This document shows, piece after piece, positions 18,513 through 61,100 of a stretch of DNA of 64,000 nt. Position 1 is the stretch's first letter. Each line of letters opens with the position of its first letter. The DNA is from Amorphochlora amoebiformis (lineage: Eukaryota > Cercozoa > Chlorarachniophyceae), in NCBI GenBank assembly GCA_054601695.1, contig BAAHQB010000163.1:310001-374000 (forward strand). Direction: 5' to 3'. The notes below the pieces were generated by a model, which did not search any database, was not told where the DNA came from, and worked only from the letters and a program-made list of their open reading frames with translations. The position numbers were made by a program, and so were the translations under genes.

Positions 18513-18642
18513 TAAGTAAGGTTTTGTAGGATTGTGAATAGGTTTTAAAGTAACTTTGTAGTCGTAAGGGTCTTTGCCTTTGGTTAGGATTTCGTAGAGG
18601 CTAACGCCTACCATCCATATCTACTGGTTGTAAGGAGATTAT

Positions 18643-18700
<58 letters not shown>

Positions 18701-18801
18701 GTGTATATGTATGAAGACATATGTATATATACATATAATATATATATATATATATATACATATTATATATATATATATATATATCTATATATATGTGTGT
18801 G

Positions 18802-18838
<37 letters not shown>

Positions 18839-18843
18839 TTTTT

Positions 18844-18883
<40 letters not shown>

Positions 18884-18889
18884 TGTATG

Positions 18890-18937
<48 letters not shown>

Positions 18938-19603
18938 ATGTATATGTGTGCATATGTGTATGCATCTGGTCTAGAGATTGATAGAAAATCGATTGGATTT
19001 TGAGTGATCGAAGGCCAAATATGGGTACTAAAAATTACGTCGGAGAATTGTGTTACAAGAGAGTGCTCGGGTGGTTACTCTCGGTTGACAGTGTGACATG
19101 GCGTGACATCACGCTTTGTCGCACTTATTTGAAGCCCCATTACTACTGAGTACTGCCATGTATCACTCGGTACTACCGGATGTGATAATCTCCAAGAATC
19201 TTCGGAATCTCCATCGATCTCCAGCTATGTAGTATACGTAACGCGATGCTTCAACATGCTATCGATATCTGCTGTTCGAACTGCGGCCCCCTATGCTATT
19301 TATATTATTGATTTTAACATGTTATATATATATATATATATACATTCATATATATATTCATGCATACATACACACATACCAACAAAAAAACAAAACACCG
19401 AAGTCATAAAACATAAAAGAAAAACTAACATCGCTCTTGAAGGTACACACTCCAGTCCGAAGGCTCTCAGGCGACCTCCATGGCCATATTCGACCCTCAT
19501 GAGCGTTCTGCAAAGCTTAAAACCATCACTTAGTACCTAGCTTCTCTACATTTCAACTTACGATATCTAAGGGTATGGATGTCGGTCTGGTGGTGTTGTG
19601 GGA
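18513..19603. other. TA arrays and unique spacer
   Basis: 18640-18960 is (TA)n and (GT)n. 18965-19320 and 19430-19600 are unique with no recognised coding sequence. Confidence 0.5.
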
Positions 19604-19818
19604 TGTTGGATGTGGGATGTTTGGATGTGGGATGTTTGAATGTGGGATGTTTGGATGTGGGATGTTTGGATGTGGGATGTTTGGATGTGGGATGTTTGGA
19701 TGTGGGATGTTTGGATGTGGGAAGTTTGGATGTGGGATGTTTGGATGTGGGATGTTTGGATGTGGGATGTTTGGATGTGGGATGTTTGGATGTGGGATGT
19801 TTGGATGTGGGATGGATG
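19604..19818. repeat. 15-bp minisatellite GGATGTGGGATGTTT, about 14 copies
   Basis: Almost perfect 15-base units with single variants (GAATGTGGG, GGGAAGTTT). Because 15 is divisible by three and the unit lacks stop codons on this strand, all three plus frames stay open. The resulting Trp/Asp/Val or Cys/Gly/Met repeats are not evidence of a gene. Confidence 0.95.
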
Positions 19819-19927
19819 CCGGATGTCTTATGGCTTTACCCGGTTGAGCCCGGGGAAGAATTGTTTTGAGTAGCCCCTGTTGTGTGTATATGTATGTATA
19901 TATGTGTATATGAACATATATTGTATA

Positions 19928-19983
<56 letters not shown>

Positions 19984-20254
19984 ATTTTAGCGCGGTATAT
20001 TTATATACTTACATATATCAAACATATATATCGTATAATATTAATATACATATATCCATGTAAATAGGTACATATATGAATATTGCATATACATATATAT
20101 ATATATATATGTATGTATATATATATATTATATATGTATATATATATACATATATATTTATATACATATTTATATATATGTATATAAATACACAAATACG
20201 ATATATATGCGTGTAAATAGGAAGAGACCCAGCAAGAAAAGAGAGAAAAACACA

Positions 20255-20732
20255 ATAGGGTTAGGGCTGGGGTTACGGTTAGGGTTAGGGTTAGGGTTAA
20301 GGTCAGGGTTAGGGCTAGGATTAGGGTTAGGACTAGGGTTAGTTTGGGCTAGGGTTAGTGTTAGGGTTAGGGTTAGGGTTTGGGTTAGGTTTGACCAATC
20401 AGCAATGACAACCGTCTCGTTTTCATCCATTAAGAGGTTATGGCTAGGATTAGGGTTAGAATTATGCTAATATGACCAACTTCGAGTTAAGGTTAGGCTT
20501 AGATTAGGTTAGGGATATGGTTACCAGGTGATATTGTCAACGATGTTATTCAATTGGTGGAGATGCTGGAGTCCGCTAGGGTTAGGGTTAGGGTTAGGGT
20601 ACGGTTAGGGTTAGGATTAGGGTGAAGGTTAGGGTTAGGGTTAGGGTTAGGGTTAGGGTTAGGGTTAGGGCTAGGGTTAGGATTAGGATTAAGATTAGGG
20701 TAAGAGTTAGGACTAGGGATAACGTTAATCTT
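20255..20732 (+). repeat. Degenerate TTAGGG arrays
   Basis: TTAGGG and variants (TTAGGGC, TTAGGAT, GTTACGG) at 20257-20395 and 20577-20730, separated by about 180 bases of less regular sequence. Confidence 0.92.
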
Positions 20733-20870
20733 GGGATTGATTTGGTTCAAATATATATAGATATATACATATGTACATATATATATATATGTATGTGTGT
20801 GTATATATATATACATACATATATATATACATATATATATGTATATAGTATTTTATAAAGTTCTACAACC

Positions 20871-20904
<34 letters not shown>

Positions 20905-20954
20905 AATATATATATATATATATATTAATTCTAATTCTAATTATATATACAGGT

Positions 20955-21030
20955 TTTAAACCTAGCCCAAACCCTAACCCTAACCCTAACCCTAACCCTA
21001 ACCCAACCCTAACATTAATCCTAAGACTAA
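20955..21030 (-). repeat. CCCTAA array facing the TTAGGG arrays
   Basis: About six CCCTAA units at 20967-21010 with flanking variants. The C-rich strand is now the plus strand, so the array is head-to-head with 20577-20730 across about 220 bases of TA-rich DNA. Confidence 0.92.
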
Positions 21031-21122
21031 CCCTAACTATCCCAACCCGAACCCTGAGAGTAAAGTACAAGTGAGTAGTTTGGGATTATATTAATATATA
21101 TTATTTATATGTATGTCTGTGA

Positions 21123-21200
<78 letters not shown>

Positions 21201-21514
21201 AAGTGCCCTGAGAGTAAAGTACAAGCGAGTAGTTTGGGATGATGTAATGAGATGTAAGTTGGGCAAACTTGCAAATATCTTTTGTGATGCTGAGAAATCT
21301 CTTGCTTTCCGTCAGGTCAAACTGCCATATTATTATCAAATCTCAAGTCATATTGGCGTATCATTATATCAAATCATTATATCAAATCTCAAGTGAAGCT
21401 GACACATCTGTATCAAGTCCCATGTCAAATTGGCGTATCATTATCAAAGGCACGGGCATATCATTGTCAAAAGGTATAGGTATATGTGTATATGTATTTG
21501 TGATATACACTTAG

Positions 21515-21553
<39 letters not shown>

Positions 21554-21594
21554 TATATATATTATGTATACATATGTAAATATATGTATATATA

Positions 21595-21682
<88 letters not shown>

Positions 21683-21764
21683 TGTAATTACCTTATCATG
21701 AAGTCGATCCAACTTGCCATGTTGGCAATAACGAGTTACGATACACATGCGATTCTGACCTCAT

Positions 21765-22365
21765 ATAACGTCTCATTACACCCTATACGCCACTAACAAC
21801 TTATCATTACACCATGTTATTACGTCCCATTACACCGTATACGGCACCAACAACTTACGATTACACCATGTGATTAGGTATCATTACACCCCATACGGCA
21901 CTAACAACTTACGATTACACCATGTTATTAGATATCATTACACCGTATATGGCACTAACAACTTACGATTACACCATGTGATTAGGTATCATTACACCCC
22001 ATACGGCACTAACAACTTACGATTACACCATATTATTACGTCTCATTACACCGTATATGGCACTAACAACTTACGATTACACCATGTTATTAGGTATCAT
22101 TACACCGTATACGGCACTAACAACTTACGATTACACCATGTGATTAGGTATCATTACACCGTATATGGCACTAACAACTTACGATTACACCATGTTATTA
22201 GGTATCATTACACCGTATATGGCACTAACAACTTACGATTACACCATGTTATTAGGTATCATTACACCGTATATGGCACTAACAACTTACGATTACACCA
22301 TGTTATTAGGTATCATTACACCGTATATGGCACTAACAACTTACAATAATGCCATATTTTCATTA
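21765..22365. repeat. 54-bp minisatellite, about 11 copies
   Basis: Units contain GGCACTAACAACTTACGATT followed by ACACCATG(T/A)(T/G)ATTA and a TCATTACACC(G/C) step. The unit length is a multiple of three, so a frame of 18-residue repeats stays open for about 160 codons. No start context, splice site or conserved domain supports translation. Confidence 0.93.
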
Positions 22366-22453
22366 CACCGTATTTGTGCTTGTGTGTGTACACACTTCCA
22401 TGCATACTTATATACATACATGCAGCAAACACATACAGAAGTAAGATAATATC

Positions 22454-22505
<52 letters not shown>

Positions 22506-22589
22506 AAATATTTACACATGTATGTACAGATATGCACATGTTTCTATGTGTGTATGTGTATGTATGTGTGTATATATATATATATATGT

Positions 22590-22634
<45 letters not shown>

Positions 22635-22756
22635 GAGCTTCGAATGTCAGATGTCACACCAACCAGATGCGAAGTAATCCCAACTACTTGCAAGACATTG
22701 CGATGAAGAGGCATATTCAACTGGAGCGGGTTCAGATCCTTCGGGGTCAGAACCCT

Positions 22757-23095
22757 GTGCTTTGGAACCTTTTTTAGGGTTTCTCTTAAGCTTACGCTTA
22801 TCCTTACGCTTACGGTTTAACTTTAAGCTCACGATTAGAGTGAGCTTTATGAGCTAGGGTAGGGTTAGGTTAAGGTGAAATATCACCAGAGTTATTAGAG
22901 GTTTGTTAAAAGTTTTAGAGATCACGGTGCTTTGGAACCTTTCTAGGGTTAGGGTTTGGGTTATGCTTACTCTTATCCTTAAGAATACGGTTAGGGTGAG
23001 CGTTAGAGCTAGAGTAGGGTTAGGTTAAGGTGAAGTATCACCACGAGCTATCAGATGTTTGTTAGAGGTTTTAGAGATCAAGAAACGGTCGGCTA
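22757..23095. repeat. Tandem duplication of about 171 bp
   Basis: TGCTTTGGAACCT starts at 22757 and again at 22928. Each copy continues through TTAGGG-like words and GGTAGGGTTAGGTTAAGGTGAA to TTTTAGAGATCA. The two copies are diverged by substitutions and small indels. Confidence 0.85.
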
Positions 23096-23230
23096 GGTAT
23101 CGTGCTATAGATCAAGAAACGGCCGGCTAGGTATCGCCTTAAAAATCAAGAAACGGTCGGCTAGATATCACTTTATATGTCAAGAAACGGTCGGCAAGCA
23201 TATCACGAAACGGTCGGCTAGGTATACCTT
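23078..23230. repeat. Short tandem repeat around AAGAAACGGTCGGCTAG
   Basis: Five copies of a 25-35 base unit built on TCAAGAAACGG(T/C)CGGCTAG followed by a GTATC or ATATC step. No function is recognised. Confidence 0.85.
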
Positions 23231-25535
<2,305 letters not shown>

Positions 25536-25539
25536 GCCA

Positions 25540-25890
25540 CAAACAGAAACAGCTATAATGGCTTGGTCATCTAGATACGTATGTGTATAAATGCTACGAT
25601 GGCTTGGTCATCTAGATACGTATGTGTATAAATGCTATGATGTCATCTAGATACGTATGTGTATAAATGCTATAATGGCTTGGTCATCTAGATACGTATG
25701 TGTATAAATGCTATGATGTCATCTACATACGTATGTGTATAAATGCTATAATGGCTTGGTCATCTAGATACGTATGTGTATCTACATACGTATGTGTATA
25801 AATGTTAGGATAGCTTGGTCATCTAGATACGTACGTGTATAAATGCTAGGATGCCTTGCGCATCTAGATATGTATAAATGCTAGGATGCT
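25540..25890. repeat. Minisatellite around GGTCATCTAGATACGTATGTG
   Basis: About nine copies of a 28-40 base unit: an optional GGCTTGGTCATCTAGATACG, then TATGTGTATAAATGCTA(T/G)(G/A)AT. Length variants lack the GGCTTGG part. It is flanked by (TA)n arrays. Confidence 0.9.
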
Positions 25891-26556
<666 letters not shown>

Positions 26557-26691
26557 ATGGGTACCATGGTAAACACGTTACTTGAATGTTTGGGATGCGT
26601 AGCATGTTCGGAACACGTTCGTACCGTAGACATTCGTCGTATCCGCCTTCCCGCCGAGCACTTCCTTCAGCTTCGAACCGCCACAGTGTAG
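26557..26691 (+). CDS. Possible small protein or first exon with N-terminal acylation motif
   Basis: A 44-codon frame starts MGTMVNTLLECLGCVACSEH and ends with TAG at 26689. It sits in unique sequence of normal composition within the gene-poor block. Gly2 followed by Cys at 11, 14 and 17 resembles N-terminal myristoylation/palmitoylation signals. There is no family match that I recognise. It could be chance, or the first exon of a gene whose other exons I did not identify; downstream sequence to 26930 is unique. Confidence 0.25.
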   Translation: MGTMVNTLLECLGCVACSEHVRTVDIRRIRLPAEHFLQLRTATV

Positions 26692-27099
26692 CTACACGCG
26701 TAATTTAGGTATATTTATCTGGATTACGAAAGGCGCCAAATAACTTTGAACTCGAAATATATTTTCGGGTGAGCTGGGTGAGCATTGGTATTAGCTAGTT
26801 GGTATTATCTAATGGCCGTAGCTTTCTAAAGTTTGATAACCGGTACCAATATCTAGCCTAGTGTACTAGATATAGCGGTAAATTTGTACTTTCAAGTTAA
26901 CCTTATGACAATATTTTCAAGTTTGAGCACACGAAATGTACATATATAAGAGTATATGACATGTATATGTATATGTTTATATATATAATTACATATGATA
27001 TATATGTATATATATACATACATACTGATATATAAATATATATGCATATATATATACATATATATATTTTTATATATTATAATATATATATGTATATAT

Positions 27100-27157
<58 letters not shown>

Positions 27158-27512
27158 CGTAACATACACACATATGAACACATATATACGTATTTATGTA
27201 TATACTCTGTTTTTATATCATGATATATCATTATTTTTTACATATATGCGTGTGTGTACGTGTGGTACATAATACTACATAATAGTACATATATATATAC
27301 GTGTTTGCAAACTTTGCATACATATCGCAGATCCCAGAAGACTGGCGGCCCATCATCTAGCTAGATCATAAGCTAGAGTAGATAAGCCGCTTGAAACTGC
27401 TACAACAAACTCGAGGATGGATTATCTACGTAGATTAAAAACTAAGAAATATAAATATACTAAAATAATACACACATACATACATATACATATGTATATG
27501 TCTGCATGTACA

Positions 27513-27569
<57 letters not shown>

Positions 27570-27657
27570 TAGATATATATGATTAAACCCAAATTTATTT
27601 CAGTTTGATGGGTTAGACTACCATCGTTATAATATATATATACATATAAATATATAT

Positions 27658-27703
<46 letters not shown>

Positions 27704-27942
27704 TATGTATATGTTTTTATTTTTGTTATTATCTAGATTGTGTTTAAATATACACTACTAGACTAGATATGGTATACTGAGTCCATCGGTCCTTTTAATT
27801 GTTGAATTACATATTGTATTCTGTGCTTATAAGGTTTATTGTGTCAGGTAAGTGTTAGTATACAGCTATCTTGATCATTTAAACAAACACTCAAACTTAA
27901 ACTGGACATGCCGAGCCCACTTTATATAGCTATGATACCCCA
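26692..27942. other. Unique and TA-rich spacer 3' of the Spg1-like gene
   Basis: 26692-26930, 27300-27430 and 27590-27630 are unique; the rest is (TA)n. CTAGCTAG-like words occur at 27357-27380. No exon is supported. Confidence 0.55.
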
Positions 27943-29005
27943 CTAATACTCCAAGATTGGTTCGCCAACTTTTGTTATAGGCTTGATATTGCATTTCAAT
28001 CTGAACGCCTTCGCGAGAACAATCTTGAAGATCTTGGCAACGTTGATACCGTGCTGCGCTGAGGAGAATATCAGTGAAGCTTTCATTGCTTTGGCAAATT
28101 TCCGTGCCTAAAGCATACGCAAATGGGACATCAATAAGAGCTAGTCATCGTGTATACATAGGAAAGTTGGTTCACCTGCTTTGTCATCTCCTGCTTGTGT
28201 GAAAGCTGCATCTGGCTGAAGTAGTCGAACTTCGTCCCAATCAAAAAGGGAATAGCGCGCTGAATGTAGTAAATGTCATGAACATGTGAGTATATTTCCT
28301 GCTCCAGTTTTTAAGTATATTTCTTGCTACATTGAGGTGATAAAGCACAGGGCCCTCAATGGTCCTTTCGAAGGGAAAAAGGCACCTTATTGAGCTTGCG
28401 AGCTTCCATGTACCACTGGCGCACACTCGCTAGAGTCGCTGGCCTCGACAGGTCAAACATAAACAGTAGTGCGGTGGCCTCGTTACAAACCAGCGGCATC
28501 ATCTCCATGTACTCTCTTTGACCTGGAAAAAGTGGGATTCCAGTGAGATGTGGATGAGGGGCATGACTTCTGATGACCTCCTAGATCCCAGATAGAGAAT
28601 GTGATCTCCGCGTTTTTCAATTCGATGGTTTTCTCCATGAAGTTCACCCCTACACATCATTCACTCTACATAAGACACAGAGGATGTATTTTAGGTTTGG
28701 CATGCTTTGTTTAACGTACCCAAGGTCTGTATGTAATCCTCGTTGAACTTGCCTAAAACCATATCAGGGTTACATCATGCAAGCAAGGTAACCTGTTACC
28801 CAAATCCAGCATCTTTTCTGCATGGATATTCTAGATAGGTGAAACTCGCGTTTAAGATGTATGTAAGCTTGAGGTTGGGAATTTTCTGCTTACCTTCAAC
28901 ATATTTTACCATCAGGGATGTCTTTCCGATCTGTGGATCGCCGACCATCGCAACCTTGATGGAATGCGACTTCTTTTTTTTCTTCTTGTGAATTGCTTGA
29001 GACAT
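27943..29005 (-). CDS. Spg1/Tem1-family small GTPase, complete
   Basis: A Ras-superfamily GTPase of the septation/mitotic-exit type. Exons: 28894-29005, 28720-28752, 28649..28578, 28522..28386, 28259..28176, 28107..27943. All six are in phase and give 200 residues, the usual family length. P-loop GDPQIGKTS, switch I region NEDYIQTLGVNFMEKTIE with its Thr, DxxG as FSIWDLGGQRE, base-recognition GTKFD, and FSSAQHGINV at the G5 position. The stretches SLMVKYVEG, LPLVCN-like MMPLVCNEA and IFKIVLAKAF are diagnostic of Spg1/Tem1. The N-terminus carries a lysine run (HKKKKKKSH). Introns are short and free of (TA)n, unlike most genes here. In yeasts the GTPase acts at spindle poles upstream of the SIN/MEN kinase cascade; the same role here is inference. 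Confidence 0.95.
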
Positions 29006-29515
29006 GTCGTTGAGACCTGGAAGGAATTAAGCCTCAGGGAAGGGGTAAGACGATCGTGTCTGGGCACCGTTCTGCTGCCGGCCGCCACTGCTGCAATTCT
29101 GTCCCCCGGGTGTCCCAGCGAAAGCGCACGCCGGAACATTGAGACCCCTTCTTAGGCGGAATCACCGGAATAATTCTCTAACCCTCTAACACTTTTCTTC
29201 TGAAAATGTCGGCTTTTAAGATTCTGCAGCACATTCAGCCGCATAGTAAATTTAAATGAATTAATTATTCGGATGACTGGGACCGCGAGTATGTGCTCTG
29301 CGAAACATAACCTTCTATGTGCAAAAATGAAGCTTATCATCATAAGTACGTGTATGGAAAAGATGTGAATATATGTAAACATTAGCACATATATACACAC
29401 TGACCGAAATTGGAAAATTATTATCCAATGTATAATTGTATTTGAAGTAATCAAATCTACATAATCCACAAGCATACAAACTCACACTTACGTAGATATA
29501 TACCGATAATATATA

Positions 29516-29548
<33 letters not shown>

Positions 29549-29551
29549 TCT

Positions 29552-29615
<64 letters not shown>

Positions 29616-30092
29616 TAGATATATATATATATATATATGTATCATAGTATATGTGTAATTGACTAATTGTGTATACAGGCTAGACATACCTAGCATACAT
29701 TGCCTAGTACTGAGAGTCTATCTTTACTAGTTTAGAACCAGTACAGTAGTAGTACGGTACGTACTAGACGTAGTTTAGGTAGAATTAGTTTACTGGTATA
29801 GTGTTTCATCTAGATCATAGTCTAGATAGTCTAGATAGTAGTCTAGATAGTCTAGATAGTAGTCTAGTCTGAGTAGTACTAGTAGTGTTAAAAGTTACAG
29901 ACTGTACGTGTTGTCTAGATGGTATAAGTAGAAACTTAAAATTATATGTAAGATGTATATACAACTTGTGACAATTATTTTCAGATTCATTATCTAGTTA
30001 TTAGGTCTAATATTCAACCGTAGATCAAGAAGTTTAATTTCAATTATCACAACAATCTCAACTTAGGCACAAGTGGCCCGACAGTAAGGCAG
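29006..30092. other. Spacer between two minus-strand genes
   Basis: 29006-29160 is GC-richer and probably the promoter/5' UTR of the Spg1-like gene. 29500-29640 is (TA)n. 29810-29880 contains repeated TAGTCTAGATAGTCTAGATA words. Remaining unique sequence has no recognised exon. Confidence 0.6.
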
Positions 30093-31436
30093 CTAGCCTG
30101 GAGCGCTTGACACCTTAGATTCCTTGAACGTCATGGATGCATGTCCAACAAATTCTGCCAGTCTCGCCCTCCGCCTCGCTCCTGACGGTACAGAAGCACC
30201 ATTCTCCGGACGATACAGCTTGTGAACTCGGCGCAGGGTGGAGGGCTTCTTGGGCTTGTCGGCATTCAGGAGCTTTGTGCCTCGGCGACGTGCCACAGGA
30301 TCATGATCCATGCTTAGCAGCTTCTCCATCTCCAGCTGCAGGCGGATGCCGCCCGATCCAGAGCGGGGCGCCCTCGCCTGCCATCTTGGCTTGATTTTGG
30401 GCTTGGGCCGGGAAAGGAATTGAGGCTTGAGCTTTTTGTTGGAAAAGTGCACGGAACGCTCACGGCCCGCAGCAATTCTCTGTATGCGCCCATTCAATCC
30501 CTCCTCTCTCGCAATGGCAGTATCTGACGACATATCTGTCTTGGATGGCTTCTCCATTAACGGCGTCGAAATATGTGAAAACTTGGTACGGTTCTCCGGC
30601 GAATGGTTCGACTTGACGTTGACGAATTGGGCTAGGAAGGCGCGACGCTTGGATTGGGCGACGGCTAGAGGAGGAGGGCACGACGCGCGAGCACTAGAGG
30701 CGGCCCGTGGATACGCCCTAGCCTTACGAGTCCGGAAGGTCTTAGATATCGTTGTGGCCCGGGAGATGTCGATAGTCTCGGGATTCCTTGTCGCTGACTT
30801 CTTGATCCGTTTACGTCCTCTCTTAGAACTCAGACCCGACGAAGGTATCGATTTCTTGTTAGAAAATTTAGACGAGAGACCGCGAGAGTCGAGAGTTGAG
30901 CGAGAGCGTTTGTGCTTGGGGGCAGCCGGATCATTGCGAGGCCTGACGATGAGCCGTGGGCGAGGCTTGGCTTTCGCCTCTGTCTGGACGATCTGAGTCT
31001 GGGCGATAGGTGTGGAATTCGGTTTCGTCCCCGAGCTATTCTTGACTCGATCACCTGCTGTCCAGTCCGGTTTCTTGGTTGGGAGATTTACGACTTGTGA
31101 GGTGGTGGAGGGTGCGAGAGATGACGGAAGGGAATGGCGCTTATCGTCGTTGTTCTTGCCTGGGCAATTAAAATCAACCAGACGTGAGTGTATCAAGATA
31201 AATATGAAATCCCATTACTTATGAATGTAAGAAAATGTACGTAATGTATGTATGTATATTGTATATTGTATATGTACAAACATAATTATGTATACATTAT
31301 AATATTATATATATATATATATTATATATATATATATATATATATGTACATATATATATATATATGAAGTTGTCTGTTATATCTATACATATATAAGAAT
31401 ATAAAATTGTAAATATATATACATATATATATATTG

Positions 31437-31480
<44 letters not shown>

Positions 31481-31508
31481 GTGTGTGTATGTGTCTGTGT
31501 GTATATTG

Positions 31509-31551
<43 letters not shown>

Positions 31552-31575
31552 TATTGTTATATATATAGATATTGT

Positions 31576-31626
<51 letters not shown>

Positions 31627-31658
31627 GCGCATATATACACATTGTTGTATATGTATAC

Positions 31659-31739
<81 letters not shown>

Positions 31740-31761
31740 ACAACAATATAATATGTATATA

Positions 31762-31825
<64 letters not shown>

Positions 31826-31864
31826 TACATATGTATTTTATACATGTGATTCTACATATTTATG

Positions 31865-31900
<36 letters not shown>

Positions 31901-32424
31901 CAAAAATATGTCGATATATCAACAAAGAAGCTCTCTAAATTCGAAACCTTTGAGAGCCTTATAATCTCGGCCGCTCAGCCAGATCTCATCACTCACTCTC
32001 TCACATCCAGCCCGCTCTGACTTCCTTCCGACAGCTTTTACTTCAGACTGACACGCGGCCTGTCCCCGGGCTGTCCTCTGGATCCCCTCGACGTCTCCAC
32101 CCATGGATGTTACGGGATGAACAAACACGTCCGGGGACCTCGCCAGCGTCTTATCAGGGGTGGGTTGTTGACCTTTCTTGTCCAATTTCTCCATGATTTC
32201 TTCGCAGAGTTTCCGCGAATTCTTCCTTCTGGATTTGGGAGTATGCGCTTGAGGGCGGGTGAGGTCGGGAGAAATGGCTGGAGGCGATTTCCATTTCCCG
32301 GACAATTCTGCCGACACACTTTTCTTCATCTCAGAGGTTGGCTTTGGCGGACGGTGGGGTTTGGTTGTTTGGTCTATTAAATACATATATTATCTATGTA
32401 AATATATATGTTTATATATATATG

Positions 32425-32505
<81 letters not shown>

Positions 32506-33183
32506 ATATATTATATATATATATATATACATATATATATACACATATATATATATATATGCACAATTATTTATATCTATGTTTGTATCAAATCTGTATG
32601 ATACAAATAATACTATGTATACACGTGTGTACCGTGGAACGACTTCTGAAAAACCCGCAAACGTGATATCCATCGAGAACCCCGTTTCCCTCTTGGGATC
32701 CCCTGTGAAATTTTTGGGCCGATAGTTTTGTTCTGGAAAACACATCCGTATATTGCTGAAGTTAGAGAGAGAGAGAAAGGAGAGAGGTGGAAAAGGGGAG
32801 AAAAAGAGAAGGATCGTGGAAGGCAGAGAGAGGCCACGACGAGAGAGGGAGATAAGGAGGCAAAGAAGAGGAGAGGACAGACGATGCGTTTGTAGAAGGA
32901 TTGCGCGAAGGTGTTCTGTACATTTTAGACACTTTTTAAATTTTTTTCCTGTTCATTTTTTTCAGACCGGGCTTTCCGCTGCAGAGGCGACGAGCGTCTC
33001 GAGACGCTGGGTGCGTCGCTGGAGGGATCCTGCCACCCGGTTCAGAACCTATTTTTTAGGAAATCTTTAGTACTGCGCATTGTGTTTTTAATTGGAGAAG
33101 TATTGTGCATATGTGAATCTTTTAGGTATGTGGATACGAACATGAACAAACATATGCAGTATGTAATGAACGTATGTTATGTG

Positions 33184-33256
<73 letters not shown>

Positions 33257-33326
33257 ATATATATATATATTATATTATATAGATATGTATATATATATAT
33301 ATATATTATATATGTACGTATGTGTA

Positions 33327-33409
<83 letters not shown>

Positions 33410-33448
33410 GCATGTATGTTATGTATATATGTATATATGTATGTATAT

Positions 33449-33496
<48 letters not shown>

Positions 33497-33507
33497 GTGT
33501 GTATATA

Positions 33508-33572
<65 letters not shown>

Positions 33573-33573
33573 C

Positions 33574-33604
<31 letters not shown>

Positions 33605-33621
33605 CAGTAAATATATATGTA

Positions 33622-33660
<39 letters not shown>

Positions 33661-33812
33661 TATATTCGCAAGCCACACGTTCTCCCCCGATCTCCTTCCC
33701 CCACCCCATTCCTCACCCCAGCCGTCAGCGGCGCCTCTGCACCACATTTATCAGCTCGCAACACCCCATAAATCGCATCCGGCTCCCCATCCCAGTGCTT
33801 CTTCATCGACAT
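30093..33812 (-). CDS. Basic, low-complexity protein of unknown function
   Basis: Four exons in phase: 33717-33812, 32633..32732, 31924..32373, 30093..31159, giving 570 residues. It starts [20 protein letters not shown] and ends [10 protein letters not shown]. The large last exon alone encodes about 355 codons with good codon structure and is the best-supported part. The protein is rich in Lys, Arg, Ser and Pro, with patches such as KRGRKRIKK and [10 protein letters not shown], and is probably disordered. An [20 protein letters not shown] segment near the C-terminus may be helical. I recognise no domain; nuclear or cytoskeletal roles are guesses. The first exon is inferred from an open GC-rich frame with a good GTGAGG donor. 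A (TA)n array fills most of each long intron. Confidence 0.7.
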
Positions 33813-34171
33813 GTGGAAACTCCTTCCGCCTTCGAAGTAGAAATCTGTTTCAAAAGCCGAATAAATACGGAAAACTGAAGTAAAACCAAAATGACATAAA
33901 CATGTGATGTCCCTGGGGCTTTATATGTGCTATATGGAATCACATACCGAATGTTTCACAGGAGAAGGCGTGGTCACTCCAGCGAGACAGGTTTGGCGCG
34001 AACCCAACCGCGGGAAATATTGACCGAAAAGTTCTGAGGCATTAGAGGGTTAGTGCAAATGTGAAACGTGTGTGTGACACACCGTAGAATTCTCTTGCTG
34101 AATATTCTTCGGCCGTGGTTGCACCGCACCGACGCTGTCGTCTTTCTCTCGGGGCACAAATTGGCAAGATA
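33813..34171. promoter_or_regulatory. Divergent intergenic region (359 bp)
   Basis: Lies between the proposed start codons of the basic protein (-) and the CSD/LOTUS gene (+). It has no TA arrays and contains AACCGCGGGAAATATT near 34009, an E2F-like GCGGGAAA. Function as a shared promoter is inferred from position. Confidence 0.5.

Positions 34172-61100
<26,929 letters not shown>

Noticed and set aside
19575-19873. Three overlapping Gly/Cys/Met/Trp/Asp repeat ORFs
   Set aside because: All are frames of the same 15-base repeat, which lacks stops in every frame.
21870-22349. 159-codon ORF of 18-residue repeats
   Set aside because: The frame stays open only because the minisatellite unit is 54 bases; there is no conserved domain or gene context.
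21765-22365. CRISPR array
   Set aside because: Units are directly tandem without unique spacers, and the DNA is clearly eukaryotic.
30427-30996. 189-codon plus-strand ORF
   Set aside because: It is antisense to the large minus-strand exon at 30093-31159, whose frame is longer and joins three upstream exons in phase.
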